A DNA stretch of 52,647 bases from Nostoc sp. 'Peltigera membranacea cyanobiont' 210A (GCF_002246015.1 NZ_NOLJ01000003.1:200899-253545), one strand, 5' to 3'. Shown: positions 17,194 to 26,165, counted from the stretch's first letter. Notes: generated from the sequence alone by a model not told the origin. Translations and numbers: made by a program.

Positions 17194-18204
17194 ATGGGCA
17201 AGCAACGTGTTCTTTCTGGAGTTCAACCAACCGGCAATTACCATCTAGGTAACTACTTGGGAGCTATTCGCAACTGGGTAGAAGGTCAGAGCGAATACGA
17301 AAATTACCTTTTTGTGGCTGATTTGCACGCGATTACAGTGCCACACGACCCAAAACAGTTGGCAGCTGATACCTACACTCTTGCTGCTCTCTATTTAGCT
17401 TGTGGTCTTGATTTAAATCACTCCACTATCTTTGTACAATCTCACGTTTCGGCCCACAGCGAACTCACTTGGTTGCTCAACTGCATTACACCTCTAAACT
17501 GGCTGCAAGATATGATCCAGTTTAAAGAAAAGGCTGTCAAGCAGGGAGAAAATGTGAGTGCAGGCTTATTAGATTACCCTGTGCTGATGGCAGCGGATAT
17601 TTTGCTTTACCAAGCTGATAAAGTGCCAGTGGGTGAAGACCAAAAGCAACATTTGGAATTGACACGGGATATTGCAGCTCGGTTAAATCACCAATTTGGT
17701 AAACCAGAACAACCAGTTCTGAAGTTACCAGACCCTTTGATTCGCAAGGAAGGGGCTAGGGTAATGAGTTTAGCAGACGGTACACGCAAAATGTCAAAGT
17801 CCGATCCTTCGGAGTTAAGCCGGATTAGTTTGCTAGATTCACCGGAACAGATTCAATACAAAATTAAGCGTTGCAAAACCGATCCGATTCGTGGTCTGAC
17901 TTTTGACGATCCAGCGCGTCCAGAGTGTAATAATTTGTTAACGCTCTATACATTGCTGTCTGGGCAAAAAAAGGAAGATGTGGCAGTTGAGTGTCAGGAT
18001 ATGGGCTGGGGACAATTCAAGCCATTGTTGACAGACACGATAATTGAGTCCCTGAAACCAATCCAAGAAAAATATCACTCGATAACGGCGGATAAAAGCT
18101 ATTTGGAGTCTGTGTTGCGGGATGGAGGGGAAAAAGCTAGAGCGATCGCAAATCAAACTTTATCACAAGTCAAAGCGGCTTTAGGCTATTCTCTACCTCT
18201 ATAA
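17194..18204 (+). CDS. trpS: Tryptophan--tRNA ligase
   Basis: A 336-residue class I aminoacyl-tRNA synthetase that charges tRNA-Trp in the cytoplasm. The ATG at 17194 places GKQRVLSGVQPTGNYHLGNY at the start, where His17-Leu-Gly-Asn20 is the HIGH-type motif; an earlier in-frame ATG would add 26 residues unlike the family. The second signature KMSKS is at residues 199-203 (GTRKMSKSDPS). Length is normal for bacterial TrpS. metF follows 58 bp downstream on the same strand and may share the transcript. The cognate tRNA-Trp gene lies at 30240 in the window. Confidence 0.96.
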   Translation: MGKQRVLSGVQPTGNYHLGNYLGAIRNWVEGQSEYENYLFVADLHAITVPHDPKQLAADTYTLAALYLACGLDLNHSTIFVQSHVSAHSELTWLLNCITPLNWLQDMIQFKEKAVKQGENVSAGLLDYPVLMAADILLYQADKVPVGEDQKQHLELTRDIAARLNHQFGKPEQPVLKLPDPLIRKEGARVMSLADGTRKMSKSDPSELSRISLLDSPEQIQYKIKRCKTDPIRGLTFDDPARPECNNLLTLYTLLSGQKKEDVAVECQDMGWGQFKPLLTDTIIESLKPIQEKYHSITADKSYLESVLRDGGEKARAIANQTLSQVKAALGYSLPL

Positions 18205-18262
18205 GTTTTCACCTTTAGGTGTGATTTGTTATACCATTTAAGAAATTAAAAAGCTTAATGTT

Positions 18263-19192
18263 ATGCATCACACCCACAGCCCCACAGCCTTTAATGACTT
18301 TCGCAGAGCTGTACAAGCAGGTGAATTTCTAGTTACCGCCGAGGTAGCACCGCCGAAGGGAGGAGATCCAGCGCACATGATTCAAATGGCGGCGACTCTT
18401 AAGGGGAGAGTTCATGCCGTCAATGTAACTGATGGTAGCCGCGCCGTGTTAAGGATGTCTTCGTTAATGGCGTCGGTGATTTTGTCACAGAATGGCATAG
18501 AGCCGATTTGTCAAATTGCTTGTCGCGATCGCAACCGCATCGGTTTACAAGCTGATTTGATGGGCGCTCATGCTTTAGGTATCCGCAATATTTTAGCTTT
18601 GACTGGCGACCCAGTAAAAGCAGGCGATCATCCAGATGCCAAAGCAGTGTTTGACTTAGAAGCTGTGCGACTGCTGCAACTGATTCGGAAGATGAATCAA
18701 GGTGTTGATTGTAATGAAAAACCCTTGACTGATGGAGCCTTAGATTTATTTGTTGGTGCAGCAGTAGATCCGCAATGTAAAAGTTGGTCGGGTTTACAAA
18801 GTCGATTTGAACGCAAAATAGAAGCTGGAGCGCAGTTTTTTCAAAGTCAGTTGATTACCGATTTTGAGCGACTGGAAAAGTTTATGGATTCCATTGCTGC
18901 TGGTTATAAAAAACCAATTTTGGCAGGAATCTTTCTGTTGAAATCAGCAAAAAATGCCCAGTTTATTAATAGATGTGTTCCAGGTGTAGATATTCCCCAA
19001 CATATTATTGATAGATTGGCAAAAGCTAAAGACCCTTTTGAGGAAGGGATAAAAATTGCTGCCGAGCAAGTGCAGATAGCGCGGCAATTATGTCAAGGAG
19101 TTCACATGATGGCAGTGAAGCGTGAAGATGCGATCGCGCCAATTTTAGATTTGGCTGGGATTGCTCCAGTGAATCAATTGGTATCTATGTAA
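18263..19192 (+). CDS. metF: Methylenetetrahydrofolate reductase
   Basis: A 309-residue TIM-barrel flavoenzyme that reduces 5,10-methylene-THF to 5-methyl-THF for methionine synthesis. Visible family marks are VTAEVAPPKGGDP near residue 24 with the catalytic Glu, VNVTDGSRAVLRMSS near 53, GIRNILALTGDPV near 106 and FVGAAVDP near 155, then GAQFFQSQLITD near 190. Length fits the short bacterial and cyanobacterial enzyme without the eukaryotic regulatory domain. It follows trpS and ends in a strong terminator. Confidence 0.93.
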   Translation: MHHTHSPTAFNDFRRAVQAGEFLVTAEVAPPKGGDPAHMIQMAATLKGRVHAVNVTDGSRAVLRMSSLMASVILSQNGIEPICQIACRDRNRIGLQADLMGAHALGIRNILALTGDPVKAGDHPDAKAVFDLEAVRLLQLIRKMNQGVDCNEKPLTDGALDLFVGAAVDPQCKSWSGLQSRFERKIEAGAQFFQSQLITDFERLEKFMDSIAAGYKKPILAGIFLLKSAKNAQFINRCVPGVDIPQHIIDRLAKAKDPFEEGIKIAAEQVQIARQLCQGVHMMAVKREDAIAPILDLAGIAPVNQLVSM

Positions 19193-19214
19193 ATTAGAGA
19201 ATGAATCTTTTATT

Positions 19215-19247
19215 AAAGCAGATAGTTATTCCTATCTGCTTTTTTTA
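19215..19247 (+). terminator. Terminator after metF
   Basis: Perfect 9-bp stem AGCAGATAG/CTATCTGCT with a 6-base loop, followed by seven T. It is the clearest rho-independent terminator on the plus strand of this window. Confidence 0.88.
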
Positions 19248-19318
19248 TGCTGAAACAGACGCGTTTACACTATTTTTGATAGACTTTCAATATCCAATGT
19301 TCGCTTGATTAAATCTAG

Positions 19319-20170
19319 GTGCAAACTGACAAAATATTTTATAGCTTATTTCAAGCTTTTCCTAGCATATTTTTTGCCATAATTGGTGATACGACTGCCA
19401 ATGTCAACGCATATCAATTTGTTTCAGTCGAACTAAAAGAAACTGCTTTTAGGATTGATGGGGTATTCATCCCCACAAGTGAAACTACAAACCAACCACT
19501 TTACTTTGTTGAAGTTCAGTTTCAATTAGACGCAAATTTTTATAGACGCTTCTTTGCCGAAATCTTCCTTTACTTGCGTCAAAACGAATCAGTCAATTTT
19601 TGGCGTGCTGTTGTCATCTATCCACAACGAAGTTTAGATCCAAACGATCGGCTACCATATCAATTGCTGCTAGACAGTTCACAAGTGCAACGCATTTATC
19701 TAGATGAATTAGATACGGGGGAGAACTCACTTCAAGTTGCGATCGTTAAATTAATTATCGAAAGAGAAGAGGCAGCCGTTGACAAAGGTAGAGAATTGAT
19801 TTTACAAGCAAGGCAACAACTGGCAGATGAATCTACCAGCAAGCAAATTGTAGAATTGATAGAGACTATTCTGTTGTACAAATTTACCCGGTTAAGCCGA
19901 GAGGAGTTAGCAGAAATGTTGGGTATAGACGACGAATTCAAAAAAACACGGATGTATCAATCAATCAAGGAAGACGGCTTAGAAGAAGGTCGCCAAGAAG
20001 GTCGCCAAGAAGGTCGCCAAGAAGGTCGCCAAGAAGGTCGCCAAGAAGGTCGCCAGGAAGCTAAGTTAGAAGCTATTCCCCGATTGTTGGCATTGGGATT
20101 GAGTATAGAGCAAGTGGCGGTGGCTCTCGATTTAACGGTGGCACAAGTAGAGCAAGCAGCCCAGAATTAG
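19319..20170 (+). CDS. DUF2887-type PD-(D/E)XK nuclease-like protein
   Basis: A 283-residue protein of the widespread cyanobacterial DUF2887 / Rpn-like group, which has a PD-(D/E)XK nuclease-like core. It starts at a GTG (VQTDKIFYSLFQAFPS), the usual family opening. AFRIDGVF near residue 43 supplies the acidic residue and YFVEVQFQ near 60 the E-x-Q/K strand. The C-terminal half is helical (SREELAEMLGIDDEFKKTRMYQSIKEDG) followed by six EGRQ tetrapeptides and a final helix. Activity is not proven for this subgroup, and such genes occur in many diverged copies. It is flanked by repeat-rich DNA. Confidence 0.82.
   Translation: MQTDKIFYSLFQAFPSIFFAIIGDTTANVNAYQFVSVELKETAFRIDGVFIPTSETTNQPLYFVEVQFQLDANFYRRFFAEIFLYLRQNESVNFWRAVVIYPQRSLDPNDRLPYQLLLDSSQVQRIYLDELDTGENSLQVAIVKLIIEREEAAVDKGRELILQARQQLADESTSKQIVELIETILLYKFTRLSREELAEMLGIDDEFKKTRMYQSIKEDGLEEGRQEGRQEGRQEGRQEGRQEGRQEAKLEAIPRLLALGLSIEQVAVALDLTVAQVEQAAQN
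19985..20056 (+). repeat. 12-bp tandem repeat encoding EGRQ, six copies
   Basis: Six head-to-tail units of GAAGGTCGCCAA (the last ends CAG) within the DUF2887 gene. They encode Glu-Gly-Arg-Gln repeats in a likely helical, charged linker. Near-perfect identity between units suggests recent slippage. Confidence 0.95.
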
Positions 20171-20215
20171 TCTATCTGATGGTGGGTAGTGCTTGCGTCT
20201 AATTTAATTCGCAAG

Positions 20216-20441
20216 TGCGACGCCGATAGCGTACTCCTTTCCTGCGGAACGCTACGCGAACGGAGAAGCAAGCTACGCGCAGCGTCTCGTAGAGAAGCGT
20301 TAGCGAGTCCGCGTACTCTTTCAGAGAAGCAAGCTACGCTTTTAGCGTCTGTCTGCGACACGCTGCGCGAACGTAGAGAGCGTCATAGCTTGTTTTAGAC
20401 ATCGCCTCTTTTTGTTTTAGCTAAACCAGAAGCGATGTCTA
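20216..20441. repeat. Mosaic of GCGTAGC-type palindromic repeats
   Basis: The spacer between the DUF2887 gene and the 81-aa gene is almost wholly repetitive. GAGAAGCAAGCTACGC occurs twice (20263-20278 and 20324-20339). Bases 20343-20379 match 49679-49715 over 37 bp without a mismatch. A 10-bp inverted repeat (TAGACATCGC and its complement) encloses 20396-20441. Open frames run through it on both strands but look like repeat translation, not genes. Confidence 0.8.
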
Positions 20442-20475
20442 CGACGGGCTTACGCCTACGAACTCAAAACTTGGG

Positions 20476-20721
20476 TTACATCTTACCGTGTTGCAGCACT
20501 TGTTGTAGATGTTGGCGAATCTCTTGTGCGTGTTCAATATCAGATTGCCGCAATTTTTGAAATAACTCTACACAAGGTTGAGAACCTACTTTTTCTGCAT
20601 CTTTGATGTAGGTATCGTAAGCTTTAACAGCTTCAGCCTTGTTGTGCAAAACGGTGACAAAATCATACTCCAAGTCGCTAATCGCTGTTTGAGATTGTCC
20701 GTTACCTGTATTTGTAGCCAT
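20476..20721 (-). CDS. Small helical protein, ferritin-like character
   Basis: An 81-residue protein: a Thr/Gln-rich start (MATNTGNGQSQTA), then two long amphipathic helices, DLEYDFVTVLHNKAEAVKAY and a second one with CVELFQKLRQSDIEHAQEIRQHL. Glu and His at helix spacing in the second helix recall half of a ferritin-like four-helix bundle, but no metal site is complete, so the protein might work as a dimer or simply be a helical hairpin. The ATG has GAGG about 10 bases upstream. Function unknown. Confidence 0.7.
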   Translation of the reverse strand: MATNTGNGQSQTAISDLEYDFVTVLHNKAEAVKAYDTYIKDAEKVGSQPCVELFQKLRQSDIEHAQEIRQHLQQVLQHGKM

Positions 20722-20855
20722 TGCTTGAACCTCTTTTAGAATTTCTAATTAACGTTATATTCACCCTTAAAGAGCGATTCATCTTCCAAAAAGAGTATAT
20801 TTCAATACGTCGGAAGTACCTTGCAAAAATAATTTCCTGATACAGCCTCACACAA

Positions 20856-20936
20856 AGGAGTGGGGAGTGGAGAAAAAGTATTTTCCCCACTCCCCAGTAC
20901 AGACGCAATTAATCGCGTCTCTCCCACTCCCCATTT
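20856..20936. repeat. GGGGAGTGG heptamer hairpin and AGACGCAATT palindrome
   Basis: GGGGAGTGGAGAAAA at about 20869 is complementary to TTTTCCCCACTCCCC at about 20881, giving a long hairpin. Next to it AGACGCAATT/AATCGCGTCT (20901-20920) is a near-perfect palindrome also present at 44181-44200. No gene is seen in the spacer 20722-20946. Confidence 0.75.
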
Positions 20937-20946
20937 TCATAACAAT

Positions 20947-21501
20947 TTATCCAAGCGGTTGATTCTCATCACATTGACGTGAATACTGTAATTCCAACTC
21001 GTTTTGACGTTCTCTACCTCCCCTATACACAACCGGACAAAACTTAGTGTTAGCGCTCATACAATCCATGTGTGGTGTCTTAGCGCATACCACGAGTAGT
21101 CCACCCAAAACAAATAACAAACCACAAATTGCAAGCGTATTAACCCAAGAAATTTCCAGCGCTCCGTGAACTACTACCTCTCGCAGCAAAGATACTATTG
21201 TTACCTCAACTGCCACTCCTACAGAGATACTATGTTCTTGCAAATAGACCATTAATAGTCGAAATAACTCGACTAAAATCAACACAAATAGTATTTTTGC
21301 AGTCACATGTTTATAGTCTAGTGGCTGCGTGAGGGCAATAGCTATCCCCCACAATTGGATTAGCATGACGGCGAACAAACCCAAACACAAAACAATCACA
21401 ATTAAGTCTTGAAAGGCTTCCATGTTGCGAACAATTGATTGCCGATCAAGCCAGCGATCGCTAAATAAAAATCGACTTTTCTGGCGCTTTTGCATGTACA
21501 T
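20947..21501 (-). CDS. PsiE-like inner-membrane protein
   Basis: A 184-residue integral membrane protein of the PsiE (phosphate-starvation-inducible E) family. Four hydrophobic segments are visible: LIVIVLCLGLFAVMLIQLW, ILFVLILVELFRLLMVYL, a weaker segment at VEVTIVSLLREVVVHG, and LAICGLLFVLGGLLVVCA. The family motif around VELFRLLMVYLQEHSISVGVAVE and LLREVVVHG is clear. The ATG at 21501 has GGA five bases upstream; a GTG at 21531 would add ten residues. The role is unknown; control by phosphate is known for the E. coli member only. The hydrophilic tail after residue 145 is cyanobacteria-specific or variable. Confidence 0.82.
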   Translation of the reverse strand: MYMQKRQKSRFLFSDRWLDRQSIVRNMEAFQDLIVIVLCLGLFAVMLIQLWGIAIALTQPLDYKHVTAKILFVLILVELFRLLMVYLQEHSISVGVAVEVTIVSLLREVVVHGALEISWVNTLAICGLLFVLGGLLVVCAKTPHMDCMSANTKFCPVVYRGGRERQNELELQYSRQCDENQPLG

Positions 21502-21582
21502 TTTTCCAATCGGGACAAGTTCAGACAACACCAGCGAGTCAACCCAATAGTTTTATGTTATGCAATATTAAGTTTTTCTGCC

Positions 21583-22506
21583 TCAGCGAGGTTGGTAATT
21601 TAAATTTTGTGCTTGTTGCAACAATTGCTCGGCATTTTTCGCCCACTGGGGATTTTTTTGAGCATTGTATAAATCTCTAGCAAATTGCAATACTTGTACT
21701 GCATCGCCATATTGCTGTAACTGGATAAAAACTAACCCAGCACCATAATAAGCGTTGGGATAGTTAGAGTTAGCTTCGGCTGATTTTCTAAAAGCCTCTA
21801 ATGCCTCTTGTAATTTACTTTGTTGGAAAAAAATTGAGCCGAGATTGTAGTAAGCTTCTGGATATTTAGGATTAATTTTTAATGCCTGATAAAATGCACT
21901 TCTTGCCGGATCGAGTTTACCTTGCTCGAGATAACACATCCCTATATGGTAAGGAGGTTCTGGTGCATTTTTGCTATATTGTACAGCTTTTTTAAAAGAT
22001 GCGATCGCTTGTTCACAATTTCGTTGCTGTTCTCGTACTAACCCCAGGTTATAGTGGGCAAATCCGAGTTTGGGATCGAGTTCTAAGGCGCGTTGCAAAT
22101 AATCGTTAGCTAACTTTAAATTATTCCCTTCTAACAACGCTCCGCCTAAATTAGCAAAAGCTGGAGCAAATTTCGGATCGGCTTGCGTCGCTCGATAAAA
22201 TGCATCCGCAGACGGTTGTAATTGTCCCGTTTGTCTGAATGCTAACCCCAGATTATAATACGCTGGTGCTAATGCCGGATCTAATTTGGTCGCTTGTTTA
22301 AAAGCAGGGATCGCATCTTGTACCCTTCCCGCCTGAATTGCTTGTAAGCCTTGGTTTAACCAGTCTACAGCAGTTTTAGGATTAGACTGTGCTAGCTTTG
22401 AGGCGACAGGAGGAGATAGAGCAAGAGAAGGGGAGGAAATACTCATAATCAGCAAAGTTAAACTTACTAACCCTGCTATGCGATATTTAAAGAATGATAA
22501 TCTCAT
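21583..22506 (-). CDS. Exported TPR-repeat protein
   Basis: A 307-residue protein with an N-terminal signal or anchor (RLSFFKYRIAGLVSLTLLIM then a Ser/Leu-rich stretch to about residue 33) and about seven tetratricopeptide repeats from residue 45 to 290. Typical units are AWNLG-like: DPALAPAYYNLGLAFRQTGQ, DPKLGFAHYNLGLVREQQ and NPKYPEAYYNLGSIFFQQ. TPRs are protein-protein binding scaffolds, here on the periplasmic or lumenal side. The ATG at 22506 is preferred over a GTG seven codons earlier. It is divergent from the EF-G-like gene. The partner is unknown. Confidence 0.87.
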   Translation of the reverse strand: MRLSFFKYRIAGLVSLTLLIMSISSPSLALSPPVASKLAQSNPKTAVDWLNQGLQAIQAGRVQDAIPAFKQATKLDPALAPAYYNLGLAFRQTGQLQPSADAFYRATQADPKFAPAFANLGGALLEGNNLKLANDYLQRALELDPKLGFAHYNLGLVREQQRNCEQAIASFKKAVQYSKNAPEPPYHIGMCYLEQGKLDPARSAFYQALKINPKYPEAYYNLGSIFFQQSKLQEALEAFRKSAEANSNYPNAYYGAGLVFIQLQQYGDAVQVLQFARDLYNAQKNPQWAKNAEQLLQQAQNLNYQPR

Positions 22507-22772
22507 TGATTTTCTGACTTGCAACACTTTCAGTTAAATTTACTTGATAAAAAGTTTTTTACAAAAGTTTTTGATTCAGCATAAAAATTTTTGATGCTTA
22601 ACTTTTCTTAAGCTAAATCTTACGACAGGCTACAATTTTTTTAACTTTCGATTAAAAGGAGCATAATAACAAATTAAAGAAGGGGTAATTTTGACTCCAG
22701 AGAACCATTTTTTATCCCTTGATATCTACGGAATAATGCGGTTATGAATGAATTACCGCAAGGGAGGTTTTT

Positions 22773-24821
22773 ATGAACGAAAAAGTAAAATCGGGTTCGC
22801 GGAACGTTGCAATTGTCGGGCCTTATTTAAGTGGAAAAACCACTTTACTAGAAAGCTTGTTATTTGTCACAGGGGCAATTTCCCGCAAAGGCAATATTAA
22901 GGACAGCAATACAGTGGGAGATAGTGCTGCCGAGTCGCGCGATCGCCACATGAGTGTAGAAGTTAGCGCCGCTAGCACTGAGTATAACGGCATTCGCTTC
23001 ACTTTTATTGACTGTCCGGGAAGCGTAGAATTTGCCCAAGAGACGTACAATGCTTTAATCGGAGTTGATGCAGCAATTGTAGTTTGCGAACCCATCCGCG
23101 ATCGCGTCCTCACCCTCGCCCCTCTATTTAAATTCCTGGACGATTGGGAAATTCCCCATCTCGTCTTCGTCAACAAAATGGATCGGGCAAATATTCACGT
23201 ACTAGAAACGTTACACGCCCTAAAAGCAGTATCTAGCCGTCCCCTGGTAGCGCATCAATATCCCATCATGAACGGGGAACAGCTCACCGGCTTTATTGAT
23301 ATGGTGAGCGAACAGGCATATCAATATCATCCAGGCGCACCTGCCGATCCCATTCCCTTCCCCGAAAGTTTAAAAGAAGAAGAACATACAGCACGGGCAG
23401 AAATGCTCGAAGCCTTAGCAAATTTTGACGATCATTTACTCGAAGAACTTTTAGAAGACATCGAACCATCCCAAGAAGAAATCCTCAAAGATTTAAAAAT
23501 GGAATTAGGGGCAGATTTGGTAGTGCCCGTTTTCTTTGGTGTGGCAGAACAAGATTATGGTGTTAGACCTTTATTAGAAGCCTTGTTACGAGAAGCCCCC
23601 GAACCAGAAACCACAGCAGAACGTCGTTTAAAAAACATCAAAGGTGATAAACCTCTAGCGCAAGTATTAAAAACTTTCTACACTCCCCAAGGTGGCAAAC
23701 TTTCTCTGGTACGTGTTTGGCGGGGCAAATTAACTGATGGCATTATCCTCAATGGCATCCGCACTGGTGGAATTTACCGCCTCATGGGACAACAACAGCA
23801 GTTTGTTAATGAAGTTGGTGCTGGTGAAATTGTCGCATTGAGCCGTTTAGAAGGAATCAAAACAGGGGATACAATCTCCACAGAACCGCAAGCGGCGATG
23901 GAATTAGCCAAAGCTGTACAGTTGGAACCAGTGTATGCCCTCGCCATTACACCAGAAAAGCGCAACGATGAAGTTAAACTCAGCAGTGCCATTACCAAGT
24001 TGTTAGAAGAAGACTCTTCACTTGCTTGGGAACAACACGGCGATACCCACGAAGTTATTCTTTGGGGTCAAGGCGAGATTCATTTGCAAGTCACCCTAGA
24101 CAGACTGCGCCGCAAATATAACTTGCCAATGACAACCCACTTACCGCAAGTGCCTTACAAAGAAACCATCCGCAAAACGGTGGCTTCAGTTCATGGGCGC
24201 TACAAACACCAAAGTGGTGGTCACGGACAGTTTGGTGATGTTTTTCTCGAAATCAAGCCTTTACCACGCGGTACAGGTTTCAACTTTAATGAAACCATTG
24301 TCGGTGGCGTGGTTCCGAAACAGTACATTCCTGGCGTAGAAATGGGCGTGCGGGAATTTTTGACACACGGGCCTTTGGGCTTCCCAATAGTGGATTTGGC
24401 GGTAACTCTGACTAATGGTTCGTATCACAACGTTGATAGTTCCGAACAAGCCTTTAAACAAGCTGCCCGATTGGCAATGCAAACAGGGATATCCCAAGCG
24501 GAACCTACCCTATTAGAACCAATTCTGCGGGTAGATGTTATCACACCGAGTGAATTTACCTCCAAAGTGCTGCAACTGTTGAGTGGTAGACGGGGGCAAA
24601 TTTTAGGCTATGAGGGGAGAAACGATTGGCAAGGCTGGGATAATGTCTCTGCAAACTTGCCACAAGCAGAGATGCAGAATTTTATTGTAGAGCTGCGATC
24701 GCTCACCTTGGGCGTTGGTTCCTTCCACTGGGAATATGACCATCTCCAGGAAGTACCGGAAAAGCTTGCCGAACGCGTCATTCATAGCAATGGCAATGGT
24801 GGTAACGGCAACGGCAAGTAA
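22773..24821 (+). CDS. Elongation factor G-like GTPase (FusA2 type)
   Basis: A 682-residue translational GTPase with all EF-G domains but the divergent features of the second, EF-G-like paralogue. The P loop is GPYLSGKTT (residues 16-24), G3 is DCPG (Asp80), G4 is NKMD (134-137). Domains III-V follow, with GQGEIHLQVTLDRL near 427, YKHQSGGHGQFGDVFLE near 478 and RRGQILGYEGR near 608. The tail ends in Asn/Gly repeats. The start ATG has a strong AAGGGAGG. Canonical EF-G is essential for translocation; FusA2-type proteins are usually non-essential or specialised, and the role here is unknown. A partial copy of its 3' end lies at 26166. Confidence 0.9.
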   Translation: MNEKVKSGSRNVAIVGPYLSGKTTLLESLLFVTGAISRKGNIKDSNTVGDSAAESRDRHMSVEVSAASTEYNGIRFTFIDCPGSVEFAQETYNALIGVDAAIVVCEPIRDRVLTLAPLFKFLDDWEIPHLVFVNKMDRANIHVLETLHALKAVSSRPLVAHQYPIMNGEQLTGFIDMVSEQAYQYHPGAPADPIPFPESLKEEEHTARAEMLEALANFDDHLLEELLEDIEPSQEEILKDLKMELGADLVVPVFFGVAEQDYGVRPLLEALLREAPEPETTAERRLKNIKGDKPLAQVLKTFYTPQGGKLSLVRVWRGKLTDGIILNGIRTGGIYRLMGQQQQFVNEVGAGEIVALSRLEGIKTGDTISTEPQAAMELAKAVQLEPVYALAITPEKRNDEVKLSSAITKLLEEDSSLAWEQHGDTHEVILWGQGEIHLQVTLDRLRRKYNLPMTTHLPQVPYKETIRKTVASVHGRYKHQSGGHGQFGDVFLEIKPLPRGTGFNFNETIVGGVVPKQYIPGVEMGVREFLTHGPLGFPIVDLAVTLTNGSYHNVDSSEQAFKQAARLAMQTGISQAEPTLLEPILRVDVITPSEFTSKVLQLLSGRRGQILGYEGRNDWQGWDNVSANLPQAEMQNFIVELRSLTLGVGSFHWEYDHLQEVPEKLAERVIHSNGNGGNGNGK

Positions 24822-24847
24822 TTTTGAATTTTGAATTAATTGTAGAG

Positions 24848-24880
24848 TAGCGTAGGCAATGCCTGTCGTAGGCATCGCTC
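24848..24880. repeat. GTAGGCATCGC-type dispersed repeat
   Basis: GCGTAGGCAATGCCTGTCG followed by TAGGCATCGCTC lies just after the EF-G-like gene. A close relative stands at 26140-26172, where it is joined directly to the duplicated 3' piece of the same gene. Confidence 0.7.
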
Positions 24881-24887
24881 CAAGGCT

Positions 24888-24925
24888 AAGATTCCTGACT
24901 TCTGAGAAAAGTCGGGAATCTTTTT
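24888..24925 (+). terminator. Terminator after the EF-G-like gene
   Basis: AAGATTCCTGACTT pairs with AAGTCGGGAATCTT (one mismatch) around a short loop, followed by six T. Strong rho-independent type. Confidence 0.85.
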
Positions 24926-25040
24926 TAATCTATAAAAGGATTTGTAAATTTCTAACTTATCTGAAATGATATGAGTTTCATAAAAGCGTTTGGGAATTAT
25001 GTGATTAAGTACATTCGTCTTAACTACACAGAAAAAACTC

Positions 25041-26042
25041 ATGGGCTTTATAGTCTCTCTTGTAACTAGCCTAATTGCAATTCTCGTTTATCTCAATACA
25101 GATAGGATATCTAGTGAAAGGTCACGTTTAGCAATACGTGGAATTATGATATAGGACTCCTATTTGATTTTTGAACAAGACTCAGTACGGATCTATGCCT
25201 TCTTTCCTGTTCCCTATTCCCTATTTCCTGTTCCCTGCCCACGCAAGTAAATTCAGGAATCAAACCGGATTCCTATATTGATTGGCAGTATTGCAGTACT
25301 GAATTCTTTTTCTAGACTTTTAGTGATTGTCCCACCTGGTAATGTCGGTGTCGTCAATTTCTTTGGTGAAGTTTCCGAAACTACTCTTAATCCTGGTGTC
25401 CACTTGCTTAACCCCTTTAGCAAGGTGCTGAATTTTTCTACTCGCCTTAAGGATATAAAAGAAAATGTAGATGCAACATCCCAAGAAGGTTTGAGTCTAA
25501 ATCTTGATGTCAGTCTTCAGTACAAGCTCGATCCGCAAAAGGCAGCTACAGTCTATAAAACAATTGGAACTGATGAAACACAACTGGTAATTTCCAGATT
25601 CCGCTCTACTGTCCGCGCCATCACGGCAAACTACCCAGCCAGTGCAATTTACTCTACCAAACGCCAAGAAATCGCCCAAAAAATTGACCAACAACTTACC
25701 CAAGAAATACCGGCTTTGGGTTTCATCGTTGAGGAAGCTCTTTTAAGAAACATCAAAATGCCTGATACTCTACAAGCTGCAATTCAAAACAAACTCAAGA
25801 CAGAGCAAGAAAACCAGCAGATGAAATTTGTTTTAGAGAAAGAGCGTCAAGAGGCAGAACGAAAGCTGATTGAAGCGCGAGGTATAGCTGATTCTCAAAA
25901 AATTATCTCTGGTGGACTTAACAACCAAGTGCTACAATTACGAGCGATTGAAGCCACAGAAAAGCTAGCTAAATCTAATAATTCTAAGCTTGTAATTATT
26001 GGTTCTGAAAAAGGCGGTATGCCTATTATGATTCAGCCATAA
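25041..26042 (+). pseudogene. SPFH/band-7 (prohibitin-like) gene split by a MITE
   Basis: An ATG at 25041 encodes MGFIVSLVTSLIAILVY and on to RGIMI, then meets TAG at 25152, the first bases of an inserted element. After it the frame resumes at 25278 with LIGSIAVLNSFSRLLVIVPPGNVGVVNF and runs to 26042 with the full band-7 domain (residues about 55-240), including NPGVHLLNPF, RNIKMPDTLQAAIQNKL and a coiled coil ENQQMKFVLEKERQEAERK. Removing 126 bp restores one 291-codon frame and a complete N-terminal membrane helix. SPFH proteins form membrane scaffolds. A shortened product from TTG at 25278 is possible but lacks part of the anchor. Confidence 0.82.
25152..25275. mobile_element. 124-bp MITE with TA target duplication
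   Basis: The ends TAGGACTCCTATTTGATT and the complement of TAGGAATCCGGTTTGATT match at 15 of 18 positions. The dinucleotide TA stands on both sides (25150-25151 and 25276-25277), as left by IS630/Tc1-mariner-type transposition. The middle holds TTCCCTA-type heptamers (25203-25236). It has no coding capacity and introduces in-frame TAG and TAA codons into the SPFH gene. Confidence 0.8.
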
Positions 26043-26165
26043 ACAGTAACCTCAAAGCCCTAAAATTTTTTCATCGGGTCAATGGCTTGACATAAGTTTA
26101 ATTGTATGAATTATATACTATGTATTATTTGCTAGTAAGGTACGTAGGCTTTGCCCGCCGTAGGC
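26043..26165. other. Spacer with GTAGGCATCGC repeat
   Basis: No gene. The last part (26140-26172) carries GTACGTAGGCTTTGCCCGCC and GTAGGCATCGCTC, the repeat family also found at 24848 and 7345, and leads directly into the EF-G-like fragment. Confidence 0.6.

Noticed and set aside
20167..20398. Arg/Ser-rich genes on either strand of the repeat mosaic
   Set aside because: The peptides are translations of palindromic repeats that also occur elsewhere, with no start signals.
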